Assembly (NCBI GenBank): GCA_947069175.1
Contig: CAMTDV010000013.1
Coordinates: forward strand, 31,447,725 to 31,511,724
DNA length: 64,000 nt
From: Scalesia atractyloides
Taxonomy: Eukaryota; Streptophyta; Magnoliopsida; Asterales; Asteraceae
Direction: 5' to 3'
Position numbers and translations under genes: made by a program. Below are positions 9,926 through 21,843 of this stretch, piece by piece (position 1 is the stretch's first letter; each line of letters opens with the position of its first letter). The notes under the pieces are model-generated. The model saw only the letters and a list, made by a program, of their open reading frames with translations. It was not told where the DNA came from and ran no database searches.

Positions 9926-12166
9926 GTTTTAAAACATTTACCAGTAATTGTTGTAACTTATAAAAATTTATTTGTAAAAACTATTAGTTATAAGTTAAAT
10001 TTATATAAATCCTAGTAAATATAAAGTGTAACGGTTGATTTATTCTTTTTGACCGTAATGTTCGCGTCGACCATTTAATTTGTTTCGTCTTTATCGTTTG
10101 TTTCGTTTATACCATATACTTTATTTTGTCCGAATTGTCCAAGTTGTCCGAATTGTCCCATATATATTGTTTTGCAAAAGTTGAATATTTATACAAAATA
10201 CATGTACACATATTAGGTGATTTCAAAATATATATTTTTATCAAAAAATATGTATTTATCTCATTTTTAGTTTAAGAAAACATAAGTAATCATATTCTTA
10301 ACTTTTTCATGCAAACTTTTATTTAAACAAGATTAAACTTCCTAATCACTTTTAATCACAAAATCTTTAGTTTAGTCACATCTTAATCAAGATTATTTTT
10401 TATAAAAAAATTGTCATAGTTTCCTTTAAAATATAAGCTTCCCATGTTTATAAAAACATGTTTTAAATCATTTTTCTAACTCAAATCATCATCAAATCAC
10501 ATATATTATACAAATGTATTAACAAAAATGTCATGAACTTGTTATAGTTTTAAACTATCTTAAAATGGAAACTTAATTATCACTTTTAAACAAAATTTCT
10601 AAATCATAACTTTTATTTAATAATCTATAACTTGTATGATCATCTTTAAAATATGAAATCATGTTCATGACTATGTTTGTTAATTAATCTTGCAAATCTA
10701 AACATGCATGTGTTAGATCATCTTTTTATTCATAAAATTGCAAGATTCAAGTTTACTAGTTTATAACAAGTTCAAGATCATCCATAATTATCAAGAAAAT
10801 CACATAATTATATTAGTGATTATAGTTTTATTAGGGTTTTTCAAGTGGGTTTTTATATATGTTTCAAGATGATCTTGTGCATTTTGATAAAATATAAAGT
10901 ATAAGATTAAGTTAAGGATCTTACTACTAACACTTGGCTAGGGATGATCAAGATGATGTTAAAAGATGAACAAAAAGTGTTGATCAAGAGTTCCAAGCTT
11001 CAAAGTGAGCCTCCTAATCTTTGCAAACTCCTTAGATCATCCTTGGATCTTCACGCAAGCTTGAATTCTTTGTGTTTGGATTTTAAAAGTTGAAAGTGAT
11101 AATGGTGGTGCTTTGGCCGATTTTTGGGAGCAAAATGGAAGTGTTCTTGAGTTTTTGGTGTTGTGAGAAATGAATGGATGAAGTTTGTTTGGGTTTTTAG
11201 TGTGGTGATTATAATCTTACAACACATAAGCCACTAAACATGTCCATAATTAGCCAACACATCAACAAGACTTAAGTGGCACGGGGAATTACCCCCATGT
11301 AGCCGTGAGGTGTGTGTGTGTGTGGGGGGGGGGGGTTGGTTGGATTATTTTTTATAAATAATGTGTAATTTTTATAAACTTTAACATTTTTATATATGAG
11401 TTTTTATAAAAACTAATGCCCCAACACTTTAAATTGATGTTATAATATGCCAAAATAACTTACTAGTCTTATTGTTTCGTTGTTCGGTTGATAAAATTGG
11501 TGCGGGTCTTGTACCGGGTTAAATACTGACATATTGTGTTATTTATAAATTTATTTACATAATAGTTCTAGTACAATTCTTACTGTCCCGTTAATTAATC
11601 TATATCTTCAGACTAATAAATTTGTCATTTTGAGTTCAGTTCCGGTAGCGGCTTTGTTGTCAGGTTTTTACTAAAACAAGCTGTATAGCTTTAAATAATA
11701 TGATTTATATATGGGTTTTGTACTATTTTTAACACCCGTTATTATTCTTTAGCTAAAAATATTTATTTTTGGGTTTTAGGACATTTGTTGTTTTGTGATG
11801 TGGAATACTGTATTTTGCTACAAAATGCTGTATTTTGCAGCAGATTTGGACAATTTGGTATTTTAAATTAAATTTATATGGTATAACAGTGCAGACATAT
11901 CTTTTGTCTTAATTCTGAAATATCAGACTGTACCGTAACCAGTACTGATATTTATTACGTGTTCATGTCTTTGTCATCAGTTTAGGATATGGTTCTATAT
12001 GTTCATGATTGTGATGAATTCATTATCATACCAAACTATAATTTTTGTTGAATTCCTAGACTTTTAAGACTTAAAAACTATAATTTAAGTTAAGTTGTGC
12101 AGTAAATAGACAATGTAATAGTTGTTCAAGTTGTACATAATCACCGAAATTTTGCCAATTGTCACA

Positions 12167-13443
12167 TCACAAATATTACAGTAACACTGAAAGGTTATTC
12201 AACTGTTATTCAAAATGAAAACTATGGTTATTTTTTCAAATATGGTTATCCTTATAAATATAGGAAAAATGGTTATCTCTGTAACAAAATATTTCACAAT
12301 CGTTCAAAAAGAAGCAATTATTTTTCAAATGACTATGGTTCTCAAAGTTAAAGTAACACGACGCTTACTAAATGGTTAAAGTTGAAATGTCTAGTGCTAA
12401 TAAATCCAAACCCATGAAACATTGGGCACCAAACGTATGAAAATCATCACATGTTAGGTGTGACTCAAGATCAAGATACTTAAGGAAGATTGGATTGTTG
12501 ATAGTTGATGCACCACTTATGTGACGGGAAACAAATATACATTCAAAGATTACCAAGCATGTGATGGTGGTAGTGTCACATGTGATGAAGCACTATAAGG
12601 GAGGTAATCGGTAAATGTAACATCTTTTGAAAAGTTGATATTTACAAATGCTACACATGTAGATATCTTGATCTTCATTTTGCTTAGTGTAGGCCAATTT
12701 TGTGAAAATGGCCATAATGTAACATTTTACAAAAGAAAGTGCATGATATGGAAAGATGAAAACTATTAGTAAGTGGGTAGGAGAAATAGATTATATACTT
12801 GTGTGCAAAGTGATTACAACTTGAAAACATGTCTTGCATATATATTTGAAAATCCCATTTTATGGCATAGGAGATTAGGACATACTAACATGAAATTACT
12901 TTAAAAGGTGAATAATGGTGATTAGAACACGCCTAAGTTAAAATTTGATAACCATTTTTGTGAGGCATGTATAATGGGAAAACATGTCCATGCTTCTCAT
13001 AAACCTAGAAACATGGTATCCACCAAAAGAATTGTAGAGTTATTACATTTGGATTTATTTGGTCTTTCGCCAATCCCTTCTTATGGTGGAAACTACTACA
13101 CTTTTGATAACTATTGATGACTTTTCTAGGTATACATGAGCATGCTTTTTTAAGAGACAAAAAATGAAGTTTTTTCAAGAATTTAAGATTTTGAGTATGA
13201 AAATTTAAAACCAATAAGGTTGGGCAATTCATTGAGTTCATACCAACCAAGGTTGAGAATTTGATAATGAAGCGTGATATGAAGCTTAGTGTAACGAGTA
13301 TGGGATAACCCATAACTTTTAAGCTCCTCGAACGCCTTAATCCAATAGGGTTGTTGAAAGGAAGAACTAGACGTTTCAAGAGATAGTCTAAAAATGCAAG
13401 TTGAACAACCCGTACCTAAAACTTTTTGGTGTGATGCCATAGC
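12167..13443 (+). pseudogene. pol: C1 (left half): old SIRE-like copia, gag end to integrase, decayed
   Basis: Copia protein remnants are readable on the plus strand with many stops. At about 12490-12540 lies a protease-like block (WIVDS..CTT.VTGNK). At about 12850-13100 come the pre-integrase zinc region (ILWHRRLGHTNMKLL ... CEACIMGKHVHAS) and an integrase start (IVELLHLDLFG ... YGGNYYTFDNY). The wording LWHRRLGHTN and ELLHLDLFG is that of the SIRE/Maximus lineage. The weak later part (to 13443) matches integrase as far as FGVMP-like text, where C2 has landed. Gag-end text before 12490 is barely recognisable. The element continues at 21844. Confidence 0.7.
13439..13443 (+). repeat. Target-site duplication of C2, left copy (ATAGC)
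   Basis: ATAGC directly precedes the C2 5' LTR and recurs at 21844-21848 directly after the 3' LTR. Five bases is the usual copia target duplication. Confidence 0.9.
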
Positions 13444-14449
13444 TGTTGGAATCGGTATGCCCAAGACACATATTAAATTGATGTGGCTAGTCCGTTATAA
13501 TCCAAGTCGGGTCATACCCAATAACAAGCTAGACAAACACCCATAATATTTATTTATGATGTGATCAAACAAATAAATATTAACACTTAGAATATTTACA
13601 AATTGGTTTTCTAAATAAATGCACTTCAGAAACTAATAAATTATATGGATAACTTATTTTTGAGAGAATATTTTATATTGTTATTTAATGGGTTAAATAA
13701 CATTATAAATTGTTATGAGATATTGCATAAAACCTTATATCATGTTATGTTATATTTTATAAAAGTTATAAAATATAAATACAAGATATATTTCAAATAA
13801 AAAAAAAGGAAAGAGTCGGCCGCCCACCCCATGCTCTTCCTAATGTATTTTTGGTCCGATAATCTTGCATGCATTTGCATGGCTAGATGGTCCTTGATTG
13901 GGTCTTGTGGATGGCAATCTCTCAAAATCCTTTTAAATGATTTTGTATTACAAAATAAGAAGATGAACTTGAAAAAAAAACAAAAAGCTAGTTTTTTTTG
14001 CTCTCAATTTCGGCCAACATAAGGTTGTCCATGAGGTTCTTTCAAGTTTAATTTTCAAGTGCAAGAACTCTAAGAAGAAGCTCTCAATTTTCTACTAAAA
14101 AGGGTTTTGTCCAAGAATGTTTCAAGTGAGTTCATAAGTGTAGAAATCCTAGAAATCTTGTGGTGTTTGTTGGAAAGCTTGGGGTATACAAGATTGAGGT
14201 CTTCTACTTAGAAGATTACCATTCAAGAAGTATCATCTTCTTCACCTACTTGTTCATTTGGAATGTAGTATTCTAAACACCCTATGGTTGTGTTTTGATA
14301 GCATGCATGTTCATATATGGATCCGGGTTTTGGTTTTACATATAAAATGAGTTTTATATCTTGTAAGTAACATGTTTTAAATAATTATTCCGTTGCGTTT
14401 TTAGTTTATACGGATAAATAAATTTGATAAACATGTTCAAAACCCAACA
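13444..14449 (+). repeat. 5' LTR of C2
   Basis: 1006 bases, TGTTGGAATC...CCAACA. It holds a TATA box at 13774. The partner LTR is 20837-21843. Confidence 0.92.
13774..13781 (+). promoter_or_regulatory. TATA box of the C2 5' LTR
   Basis: TATAAATA, about 330 bases into the LTR. The same motif is at 21167-21174 in the 3' LTR. RNA would start a few tens of bases downstream. Confidence 0.6.
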
Positions 14450-14450
14450 A

Positions 14451-14462
14451 TGGTATCAGAGC
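14451..14462 (+). promoter_or_regulatory. Primer binding site of C2 (initiator Met-tRNA type)
   Basis: TGGTATCAGAGC one base after the 5' LTR end; complementary to the initiator Met-tRNA 3' end. Confidence 0.93.
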
Positions 14463-16080
14463 CGCTTATATGAATGTATGCTTCAATGGATTTAAAAATT
14501 TCAGGATTTTGGGTTTATGGAAACCCTATGGCCGAAAATTTTAATCATGGTTTTCCTTTTGTTTTTCAAGATGTTTATTATACATGCGTAAAAGTATCTT
14601 GAAAAATTATATCATTTGGATATTTGTTTGTTTGGACAAAAACCCATCTTTTCGGTTTTTCCCTTGGCCGAAAATTGGGTTACAAAAAGGAATCCATTTT
14701 TGCTCTTGAATTTAAATATATATATGGATATATATTTTTGGTGTTCATAACCTAGCCATGACCTTGTGTTTGAATATGTTGAATGATTGTGTTTGTGATT
14801 TATTTAATTATTTCAATGAGTTGTAATAATTAATTATCTTTGTTCTTCCATCTGTAAAGTTGTAATTTATTTATTTTCATTTGGTATGTAAATAAATAGA
14901 TTAGGTGCATTTTATTTTACTAGAAAAATGTATTAGGATACTTTATTGTAAAAGAAGATGCACAAAAAAATACGTTTTTGATTTTGGCCAATTTTGGGCC
15001 TAAAGAACCTCATGGTTCTTAACGGGATTTTAGTCCAATAATCAAAACACATTTTTGACGCCCAAAGGAGTTTGAATCTGAATTTAAAGTTCATTTGGAA
15101 GCCCAAAGAAAGTGGAGAAATCGCAACACAAAAGGAATACTTGAAGCATTTGGATGCGGGTTCAAGTGGGAGTTCAACGACACATTTTGTGTCAATATTC
15201 ACCCTTTAGGAAGGACCTTTTGGCACACTTGTTTCGGCTAACAAGTGTTGTAAAAAATAGTTGGCTACGGTTATGCACCTATTTTTGTGTGTTATGCTTG
15301 TATGGTTGTTTTACTTATGGTTGTTTAGATGATATTTGGATATGCATGCTTAACACTTATAATCCATAACAAGCTTAAAATTGGTTCTTTAAAAATCATT
15401 AAAGTGGTTAATAAAATGGTTTTATTAAAAATTAATGATTTCATAATAAAATGAGTTTTATTAAAAGAATCTTGAAAATTGGTTTTCACTAAGGTACTAT
15501 GAATTTGAATGCATTCAAATGTATGGTACATAAAGTTTTCTAAAACTAGAATTTTTGAAAACATTAAATCCCTTTTATAAAACAAGTCAAATACCATCCT
15601 TTTATACAACACTCGAATCACTCGGGAATTCCTTGTGGGATAAAGGTCACCTAACCATATTAGAAGGAACTTGTGTGTTTCAGGTAGGCTTACCATATTT
15701 GTGGGATAAAGGTCACCTAACCACTTGTATGTGTAAACTTACATGTGTGTGTAAGTAGGACGATTTGATTTGGAAACCATATGCTTAGGGTCACCGAAGC
15801 ATGGCGTACAAAGGTGTTGATGGGATTAAACATGCCAACTAAACATTAAGATGTTTAACCGATCCCATATGGCTAGAAATTGCAAAGGGTTGCAATTGTC
15901 AAACGTTGACTACCTTGTTAATTTAAATAATGGGATAAAGGTCACCTAACCAATATTTAAATGTAACGTTGGATTTTAGATTTTAATTATTAATTGTCTA
16001 TGAGACGTAAAAGGGTATTAATAATTAAAATTTAATAATATCGAAAATACTAAAAATTGAACTTTGTTAAAATTTTGTAG
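14463..16080 (+). other. C2 leader with three copies of a 20-base repeat
   Basis: No long sense frame. The string GGGATAAAGGTCACCTAACC occurs exactly at 15637-15656, 15703-15722 and 15932-15951. Flanking bases (T before, A after) also agree, while surroundings differ. A packaging or translation-control role is possible but unproven. The leader is long (1.6 kb). Confidence 0.75.
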
Positions 16081-16943
16081 ATGGCCGCTAACAATGCAAA
16101 CACGATTACCCAAACCGTCTGTAACCTATCACTAAGAACCATCCTTGAAAAGGATCGTCTCAACCATAATAACTTCATGGATTGGTATCGAAACTTGAGA
16201 ATCATTCTCAAGCAAGAAAAGATATCTTATGTGTTGGACGATCCTATTCCCGATGAACCTAACGTGGAAGATGAGGAGGCCTATAACGATTGGGTTAAGT
16301 ATACCGAGGACTCCATGCAAGCCTCTTGCCTCATGTTGGGAACTATGATTCCCAAAATTCAAAAGGATTTTGAACATCATGGGGCATACGACATGATTAC
16401 CCAATTGAAGGAAATGTTCCTTCTACAAGCAAGGGTAGAACGCTACGAAACGGTTCGGGCGCTTCATGCATGTCGTATGGAGGAAACCCAATCGGTCTCA
16501 TCTTATGTCCTTAAGATGAAGAGCCACATTGATCGCCTCGAAAGGCTTAATTGTCCCGTTTCTAAAGAGTTTGCTACGGATTTGATCCTCAACTCTTTAA
16601 AAAAGAAGTTTGAGACTTTCGTCATGAATTATAACATGAACGGATGAGATAAAAGCATTGGTGAGCTTCATGCAATGCTCAAAACTGCCGAGGCGGGCAT
16701 GGGTAAAAAGGCTTTACCCGTTCTAATGATCAATGAGGGAGGCAACAAGAAGAGCCCCCACCCCGACTCCAAGGCAAGTTTTGCCAAAAGGAAGGGCCAC
16801 GCCAAAGGGAAGGGAAAAGGAAAGGTTAAAGCGGAACCCATGAAACCGAAGGAAAAGAAGCAAAGGTTGCTTCGACTGACCCATGCTTTGAGTGTGGAGA
16901 GATAGGACATTGGTAAAGAAATTGTCCAACCTATCTCAAGGAG
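16081..16943 (+). pseudogene. gag: C2 gag (broken)
   Basis: Copia capsid protein. The start ATG at 16081 (MAANNANTITQ) is the first in a long frame and has the usual copia gag opening (LSLRTILEKDRLNHNNFMDW). The helical core includes YETVRALHACRMEE and LKMKSHIDRLERL. A TGA at 16645-16647 ends the first 188 codons. The same frame continues to about 16860 with a Lys-rich segment. After a one-base loss near 16865 the zinc knuckle CFECGEIGHW..NC appears in another frame, with TAA (16914-16916) in place of a codon inside the knuckle. The original Cys and His positions are still present. Confidence 0.88.
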
Positions 16944-19900
16944 TTGAAAAACAAGAGGGATGCGGGGCAAACCTCAGGTACAATCTTTATGATACATATT
17001 GACCTTAATGTTATTTCTTCAAACACATGGGTATTGGATACCGGGTTTGGAACTCATATCTGCAATTTGTTGCAGGGGTTCAAAAGAAATAAACATTACA
17101 AGAAGGGAGACATTAGTCTCTTCATGGGCAATGGAGCAAAGGTTCAAGTTGAAGCCCGAGGAGACTATGTTTTGAAACTTCCAAGTGGTTTGGAAATCAT
17201 CTTGAAAAATGTTTTGTATGCTTCTAGTTTGACTAGGAACATTATTTCAGTTTCCCTCTTGCTACAATATGGTTTTAATTTAAAGTTTGTAAACGATGAC
17301 ATTTATGTTTTGATGAATGACATGTTTTACTTTAAAGCTATGCCTTCAAATGGTATTTATGAATTGGTTCATTATAATACATTTGATAGTTCAATGTACC
17401 AAGCAACCACTAAGAAACTCAAATTAGATTTGAGTGATTCCTATCTTTGGCATTGTCGCCTTAGACATATAAACAAAAATCGCATGCAAATACTTCGAAA
17501 GAATGCTCTTTTTGAAACAAATGGAGATGATTCATTTTATGTATGTGAATCTTGTTTACAAGGCAAAATGACTAAGGCACCCTTCAGTGGCACCTTTGAA
17601 AGGGCAAAAGACTTATTAGGTATCATACATTCGAATGTATGTGGTCCTTTTAAACCAATGACTAGGAATGTTGAAAGATACTTCATTAGTTTTACCGACG
17701 ACTATAGTCGTTATGGTTATGTGTACTTGATAAGACACAAAGGTGAAGCATTTGAAATGTTCAAAGATTTCAAAAGTGAAGTAGAAATAGAAACAATCAA
17801 AGTCCTGCGTACCGATAGAGGAGGTGAATACCTTAGTGATGCTTTTCAAGATCATCTTAGGAGTTGTGGGATTATTTCACAACTTACTCCACCTGGAACA
17901 CCACAACATAATGGTGTGTCTGAAAGGAGGAACCGAACTCTATTGGATATGGTTCGATCTATGATGGCTAGAAGCACATTGCCTCTATCATTTTGGGGTT
18001 ACGCTTTGCTCTCTGTGGCCCGTATACTGAATATGGCCCCAAGCAAGAAAGTGGATAAGACACCTTTTCAAATATGGGATGGAAAGGCTCCATCATTTTG
18101 AAGGTATGGGGTTGTGAAGCTTATGTGAAGCAATACACCCCAAACAAATTGGAAGTACGATCCACTAAGTGTATCTTTGTAGGATATCCTAAAGATGATA
18201 TAGGATATTACTTTTACGATCCAACAGAGCAAAAGGTATTTGTTGCTCGAAAGGGTAAGTTCTTGGAGGCTAAGTTCCTTATGGAAGGAACTAGTAGTAG
18301 AACAGTGGAACTTGATGAGGATCAAGGACCACAAGCCGATACACGTTTGGTTGATACTAGCACTCAACAAGAGGTTGTTGAAGAGGATCAAGTGGTTGAT
18401 CAATACACACAAAACGTTCGCAGATCTGGTAGAATTCGTAATCCACCTGAAAGATATGGATTTTTCATGGATGGATGCTACGTGGTAGATTCGGATGAAC
18501 CAACCACATACCATGATGCAATGTCACAATCCGATTGTGACAAATGGCTTGAAGCCATGAACGTAGAGATGCAATCCATGTATGACAACCAAGTATGGGA
18601 ATTGGTTGTGCCACCTCTTAACTCCAGAGTAGTTGGAAGTAAGTGGGTTTTCAAGAAGAAAACTGATATGCATGGTAACTTGGATACTTATAAAGCGAGA
18701 CTTGTAGCAAAAGGTTTCACTCAAACTCAAGGGGTTGATTGTGATGAGACCTTCTCTCCCGTGGTGATGCTAAAGTCAATTAGGATATTATTTGCCATAG
18801 CTGCATACTGCGATTATGAGATTTGGCAAATGGATGTCAAAACAGCTTTCCTCAATGGATATCTTAATGAAGATGTCTATATGGTTCAGCCTGAAGGTTT
18901 TGTCGATCCAAAACATCCTAACAAAGTATGCAAGTTAAAGAAATCAATATATGGATTGAAACAAGCATCTAGAAGTTGGAATCATCGTTTTGATGAAGAA
19001 ATTAGGAATTTAGGATTCATCAAGAACGCCGATGAAGCTTATGTGTATAAGAAGGCTAGTGGGAGCATCATCACTTTCCTAGTACCGTATGTCGATGACA
19101 TTCTACTATTTGGAAATGATATTCCAACCATGGAAGGTGTTAAAACCTGGCTTGGAAGTTGTTTTCCATTAAGGATCTTGGTGAAGCCGCCTATCTTTTG
19201 GGAATAAAGATTTATAGGGATAGATCAAGGCGCTTGATAGGTTTGAACCAAAGTGCATACATTGACAAAGTCTTGAAAAGGTTCAAGACGGAGAACTCTA
19301 AGAAAGGTTTGGTACCTATTCAAAAGGGAACGATATTGAATGCATCTCAATGTCCAAGCTCAGAGGATGCACAAGAGAGAATGAAAGGAGTCCCATATGC
19401 ATTTGCTATAGGATCCATCATGTATGCAATGATATGCACTAGACCGGACGTGTCATGTGCCTTAAGCATGACAAGTAGATACCAGCAAAATCCAGGTAAC
19501 AGTCATTGGATGGCTGTTAAAAGCATATTGAAATACCTTAGAAGGACTAAGGATATGTTTCTAATATATGGATCTGGTGAAGAGGAACTCGTTGTAAAGG
19601 GTTACACGGATGCGAGTTTCCAAACTGACCGAGATGGTTCTCGATCACAATCTGGGTATGTCCTCATTTTGAATGGAGCTGCAGTCTCTTGGAAGAGCTC
19701 GACGCAGGATGTTGTAGCATTGTCCACTACAGAATAAGAATACATCACCTCTTCATTGGCAGCACAAGAAGCTACATGGTTGAAGAAATTCATCACCGAC
19801 CAAGGGGTAGTCCCTACCATTCAGGATCCCCTAGAAGTCTTTTGTGATAACGAGGGTTCAATTGCACAAATTAAGGAACCTCGTGCACATCAAAAGACTA

Positions 19901-20004
19901 GGCACATTGAGCGGAGATTCAACTACATAAGAGATGAAGTTGAAAAAGGAAAGATATGTATTCAAAAAGTTCACACCTGCGGATCCACTCACGAAGCTCC
20001 TTGA
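16944..20004 (+). pseudogene. pol: C2 pol: protease, integrase, RT, RNase H (two frameshifts, one late stop)
   Basis: Copia polyprotein in the order protease-integrase-RT-RNase H. Protease: WVLDTGFGTHIC near 17030 (relatives usually have DTGCGSHIC). Integrase: zinc region WHCRLRHINK...CESCLQGK, core FTDDYSRYGYVY, RTDRGGEYLS and the Glu of GVSERRNRT; the first core Asp region reads IIHSNVCGPF with Asn where Asp is usual. Frame moves near 18090 (WDGKAPSF to KVWGCEAYVK). RT: WLEAMNVEM, QMDVKTAFLNG, and the active site PYVDDILLFGND. Frame moves again near 19165. RNase H: GYTDASFQTD...SQSGYVLILNG, then TAA at 19735-19737 inside LSTTE.EYI, and the last part to 20004 in the same frame. Without these breaks it is about full length. 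Confidence 0.92.
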
Positions 20005-20824
20005 ACGGCCAAAGCATGAGGGTCATACTTGTGCCTTAGGACTTTGATATTCTAGTGATTGGATTTGATCTATTTAATATTTGGATATCGGAACAATTGT
20101 TATTATGACTCATTTAATGATTATGGCATTTTGAGTTATGTTCCAATTTTAGCATGTTTAAATCCATGAATAAGTTAATTATTCTAAATGTCCGTAGTCA
20201 ATCATATTTGTGGGAACAAATATGAAGTTAAGACTATTATGAACTCGGATTGGTGGATATTCATTAGGTATGAATATAGAACAAAGTGTTGCTGCCAAAG
20301 TTCATAGATATTTGTGGGATACAAATATTGGACTGACCCGCTCTCAAATATTACTACATGGAATCTTTGAGATTGATCATAAGTAAATTTGAGTAAAGGT
20401 GAATATCATTGTATCCTCTGACCTGAGATACATATTGGGTCTTGATATTCACCAAATATTGTACTTTGACTTGGTTCTTTGCTGTCAGTAATATGGCAGT
20501 ACATAAGGCTAAGCTCAGGTGTGGTACGAGGAGATTGTGAGAGACGTATGTAGTCAAGATGGGATTTGTTCCTCTTATTCGTTGAGAGAAAGATGTCTAA
20601 GGCCTGCTAAAGTTAAATCAACAGAGAGATGATCATACTATGTCTCTGGATTTGACATGACATTTGTAACGAAAGGATAAATGATCGTTTCACCTAAATC
20701 ATGTTCAAGTAAGGGACTTGAAGGGGATGATGTTATTGAATGGCACTTCATCATACGTATTAGGGGTAGTAAACCGTCGTTAGGCGGTATTTGCTACTTG
20801 CATCAATCTTCTATGTATCTTGTG
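20005..20824 (+). other. C2 3' untranslated region
   Basis: About 820 bases between the end of RNase H and the polypurine tract, without a supported frame. It contains two short look-alike blocks, ATATTTGTGGGA, near 20207 and 20309, related to bases before the second leader repeat (about 15695). Confidence 0.6.
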
Positions 20825-20836
20825 CAAGTGGGAGAT
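20825..20836 (+). promoter_or_regulatory. Polypurine tract of C2
   Basis: CAAGTGGGAGAT directly before the 3' LTR start at 20837. Confidence 0.85.
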
Positions 20837-21843
20837 TGTTGGAATCGGTATGCCCAAGACACATATTAAATTGATGTGGCTAGTATGTTATGATCCAAGT
20901 CGGGTCATACCCAATAACAAACTAGACAAACACCCATAATATTTATTTTTGATGTGATCAAACAAATAAATATTAATACTTAGAATATTTACAAATTGGT
21001 TTTCTAAATAAATGCACTTGAGAAACTAATAAATTATATGGATAATTTATTTTTGAGAGAATATTTTATATTGTTATTTAATGGGTTAAATCACATTATA
21101 AATTGTTATGAGATATTGCATAAAACCTTATATCATGTTATGTTATATTTTATAAAAGTTATAAAATATAAATACAAGATATATTTCAAATAAAAAAAAG
21201 GAAAGAGTCGGCCGCCCACCCCATGCTCTTCCCAATGTATTTTTGGTCCAATAATCTTGCATGCGTTTGCATGGCTAGATGGTCCTTGATTGGGTCTTGT
21301 GGATGGCAATCTCTCAAAATCCTTTTAAATGATTTTGTATTACAAAATAAGAAGATGAACTTGAAAAAAAACAAAAAAGCTAGTTTTTTTTTCTCCTCAA
21401 TTTCGGCCAACATAAGGTTGTCCATGAGGTTCTTTCAAGTTTAATTTTCAAGTGCAAGAACTCTAAGAAGAAGCTCTCAATTTTCGGCTAAAAAGGGTTT
21501 TGTCCAAGAGTGTTTCAAGTGAGTTCATAAGTGTAGAAATCCTAGCAATCTTGTGGTGTTTGTTGGAAAGCTTGGGGTATACAAGCTTGAGGTCTTCTAC
21601 TTAGAAGATTACCATTCAACAAGTATCATCTTCTTCACCTACTTATTCATTTGGAAGGTAGTATTCTAAACACCCTATGGTTGTGTTTTGATAGCATGCA
21701 TGTTCATATATGGATCCGGGTTTTGGTTTTACATATAAAATGGGTTTTATATCTTGTAAGTAACATGTTTTAAATAATTATCCCGCCGCATTTTTATTTT
21801 ATACGGATAAAATAACTTTGATAAACATGTTCAAAATCCAACA
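20837..21843 (+). repeat. 3' LTR of C2
   Basis: 1007 bases, about 97% identical to 13444-14449. TATA box at 21167. It is followed by the second ATAGC target copy (21844-21848). Confidence 0.92.

Larger units (their letters stand above)
1..12166 (-). mobile_element. E1: Ty3/gypsy (Tekay-like) LTR retrotransposon, minus strand, cut by window start
   Basis: The sequence at 1-1501 reappears at about 10578-12166, which defines a pair of LTRs in the same orientation. On the minus strand the order is 5' LTR (8271-12166), primer site complementary to initiator Met-tRNA, ORF0, gag, protease, RT, RNase H, integrase, chromodomain-like tail, polypurine tract and 3' LTR. Gag, protease, RT before integrase, and the tail motif ending WEREDEIKRKYPHLF are those of chromodomain gypsy elements, most like Tekay. 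The frames carry several stops and frameshifts, so it is a dead copy. The right flank (from 12167) is old copia C1 sequence, so E1 probably inserted into C1; the other junction is outside the window. Confidence 0.85.
8271..12166 (-). repeat. 5' LTR of E1 (complete, about 3.9 kb)
   Basis: Runs from TGTCACACCCCG (8271) to ...AATTGTCACA (12166) on the plus strand, with terminal TG..CA. The outer 1.6 kb is matched by 1-1501. It is long for an LTR because it holds an array of mini-palindromes (9240-9925), a 163-bp duplication and (TA)n runs. Bases 12167-12171 (TCACA) are the candidate target duplication, but the partner is outside the window. Confidence 0.85.
13444..21843 (+). mobile_element. C2: complete Ty1/copia retrotransposon (Angela/Tork-like), 8.4 kb
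   Basis: Two LTRs of 1006 and 1007 bases (13444-14449 and 20837-21843) start TGTTGGAATC and end CCAACA. They differ at roughly 30 positions by my count (about 97% identical). The element has a Met-tRNA primer site, a 1.6 kb leader, gag, then protease, integrase, RT and RNase H in copia order, and a polypurine tract. It is flanked by ATAGC on both sides. It inserted into the integrase region of C1. Several frameshifts and stops make it non-autonomous. The lineage within copia is inferred from element size and protein wording and is less certain than the superfamily. Confidence 0.92.

Noticed and set aside
11206..11395. TATA box for the E1 LTR
   Set aside because: Several AT-rich candidates on the minus strand; none stands out.
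12368..13464. Minus-strand frames of 60-125 codons
   Set aside because: Antisense of decayed copia C1 protein text on the plus strand and the C2 LTR edge.
8255..14462. tRNA genes suggested by Met-tRNA-like strings
   Set aside because: Only the 12-base primer binding sites next to LTRs; no cloverleaf around them.
15154..15758. Small frames in the C2 leader
   Set aside because: Short, overlapping on both strands, with repeat sequence inside; no homology.
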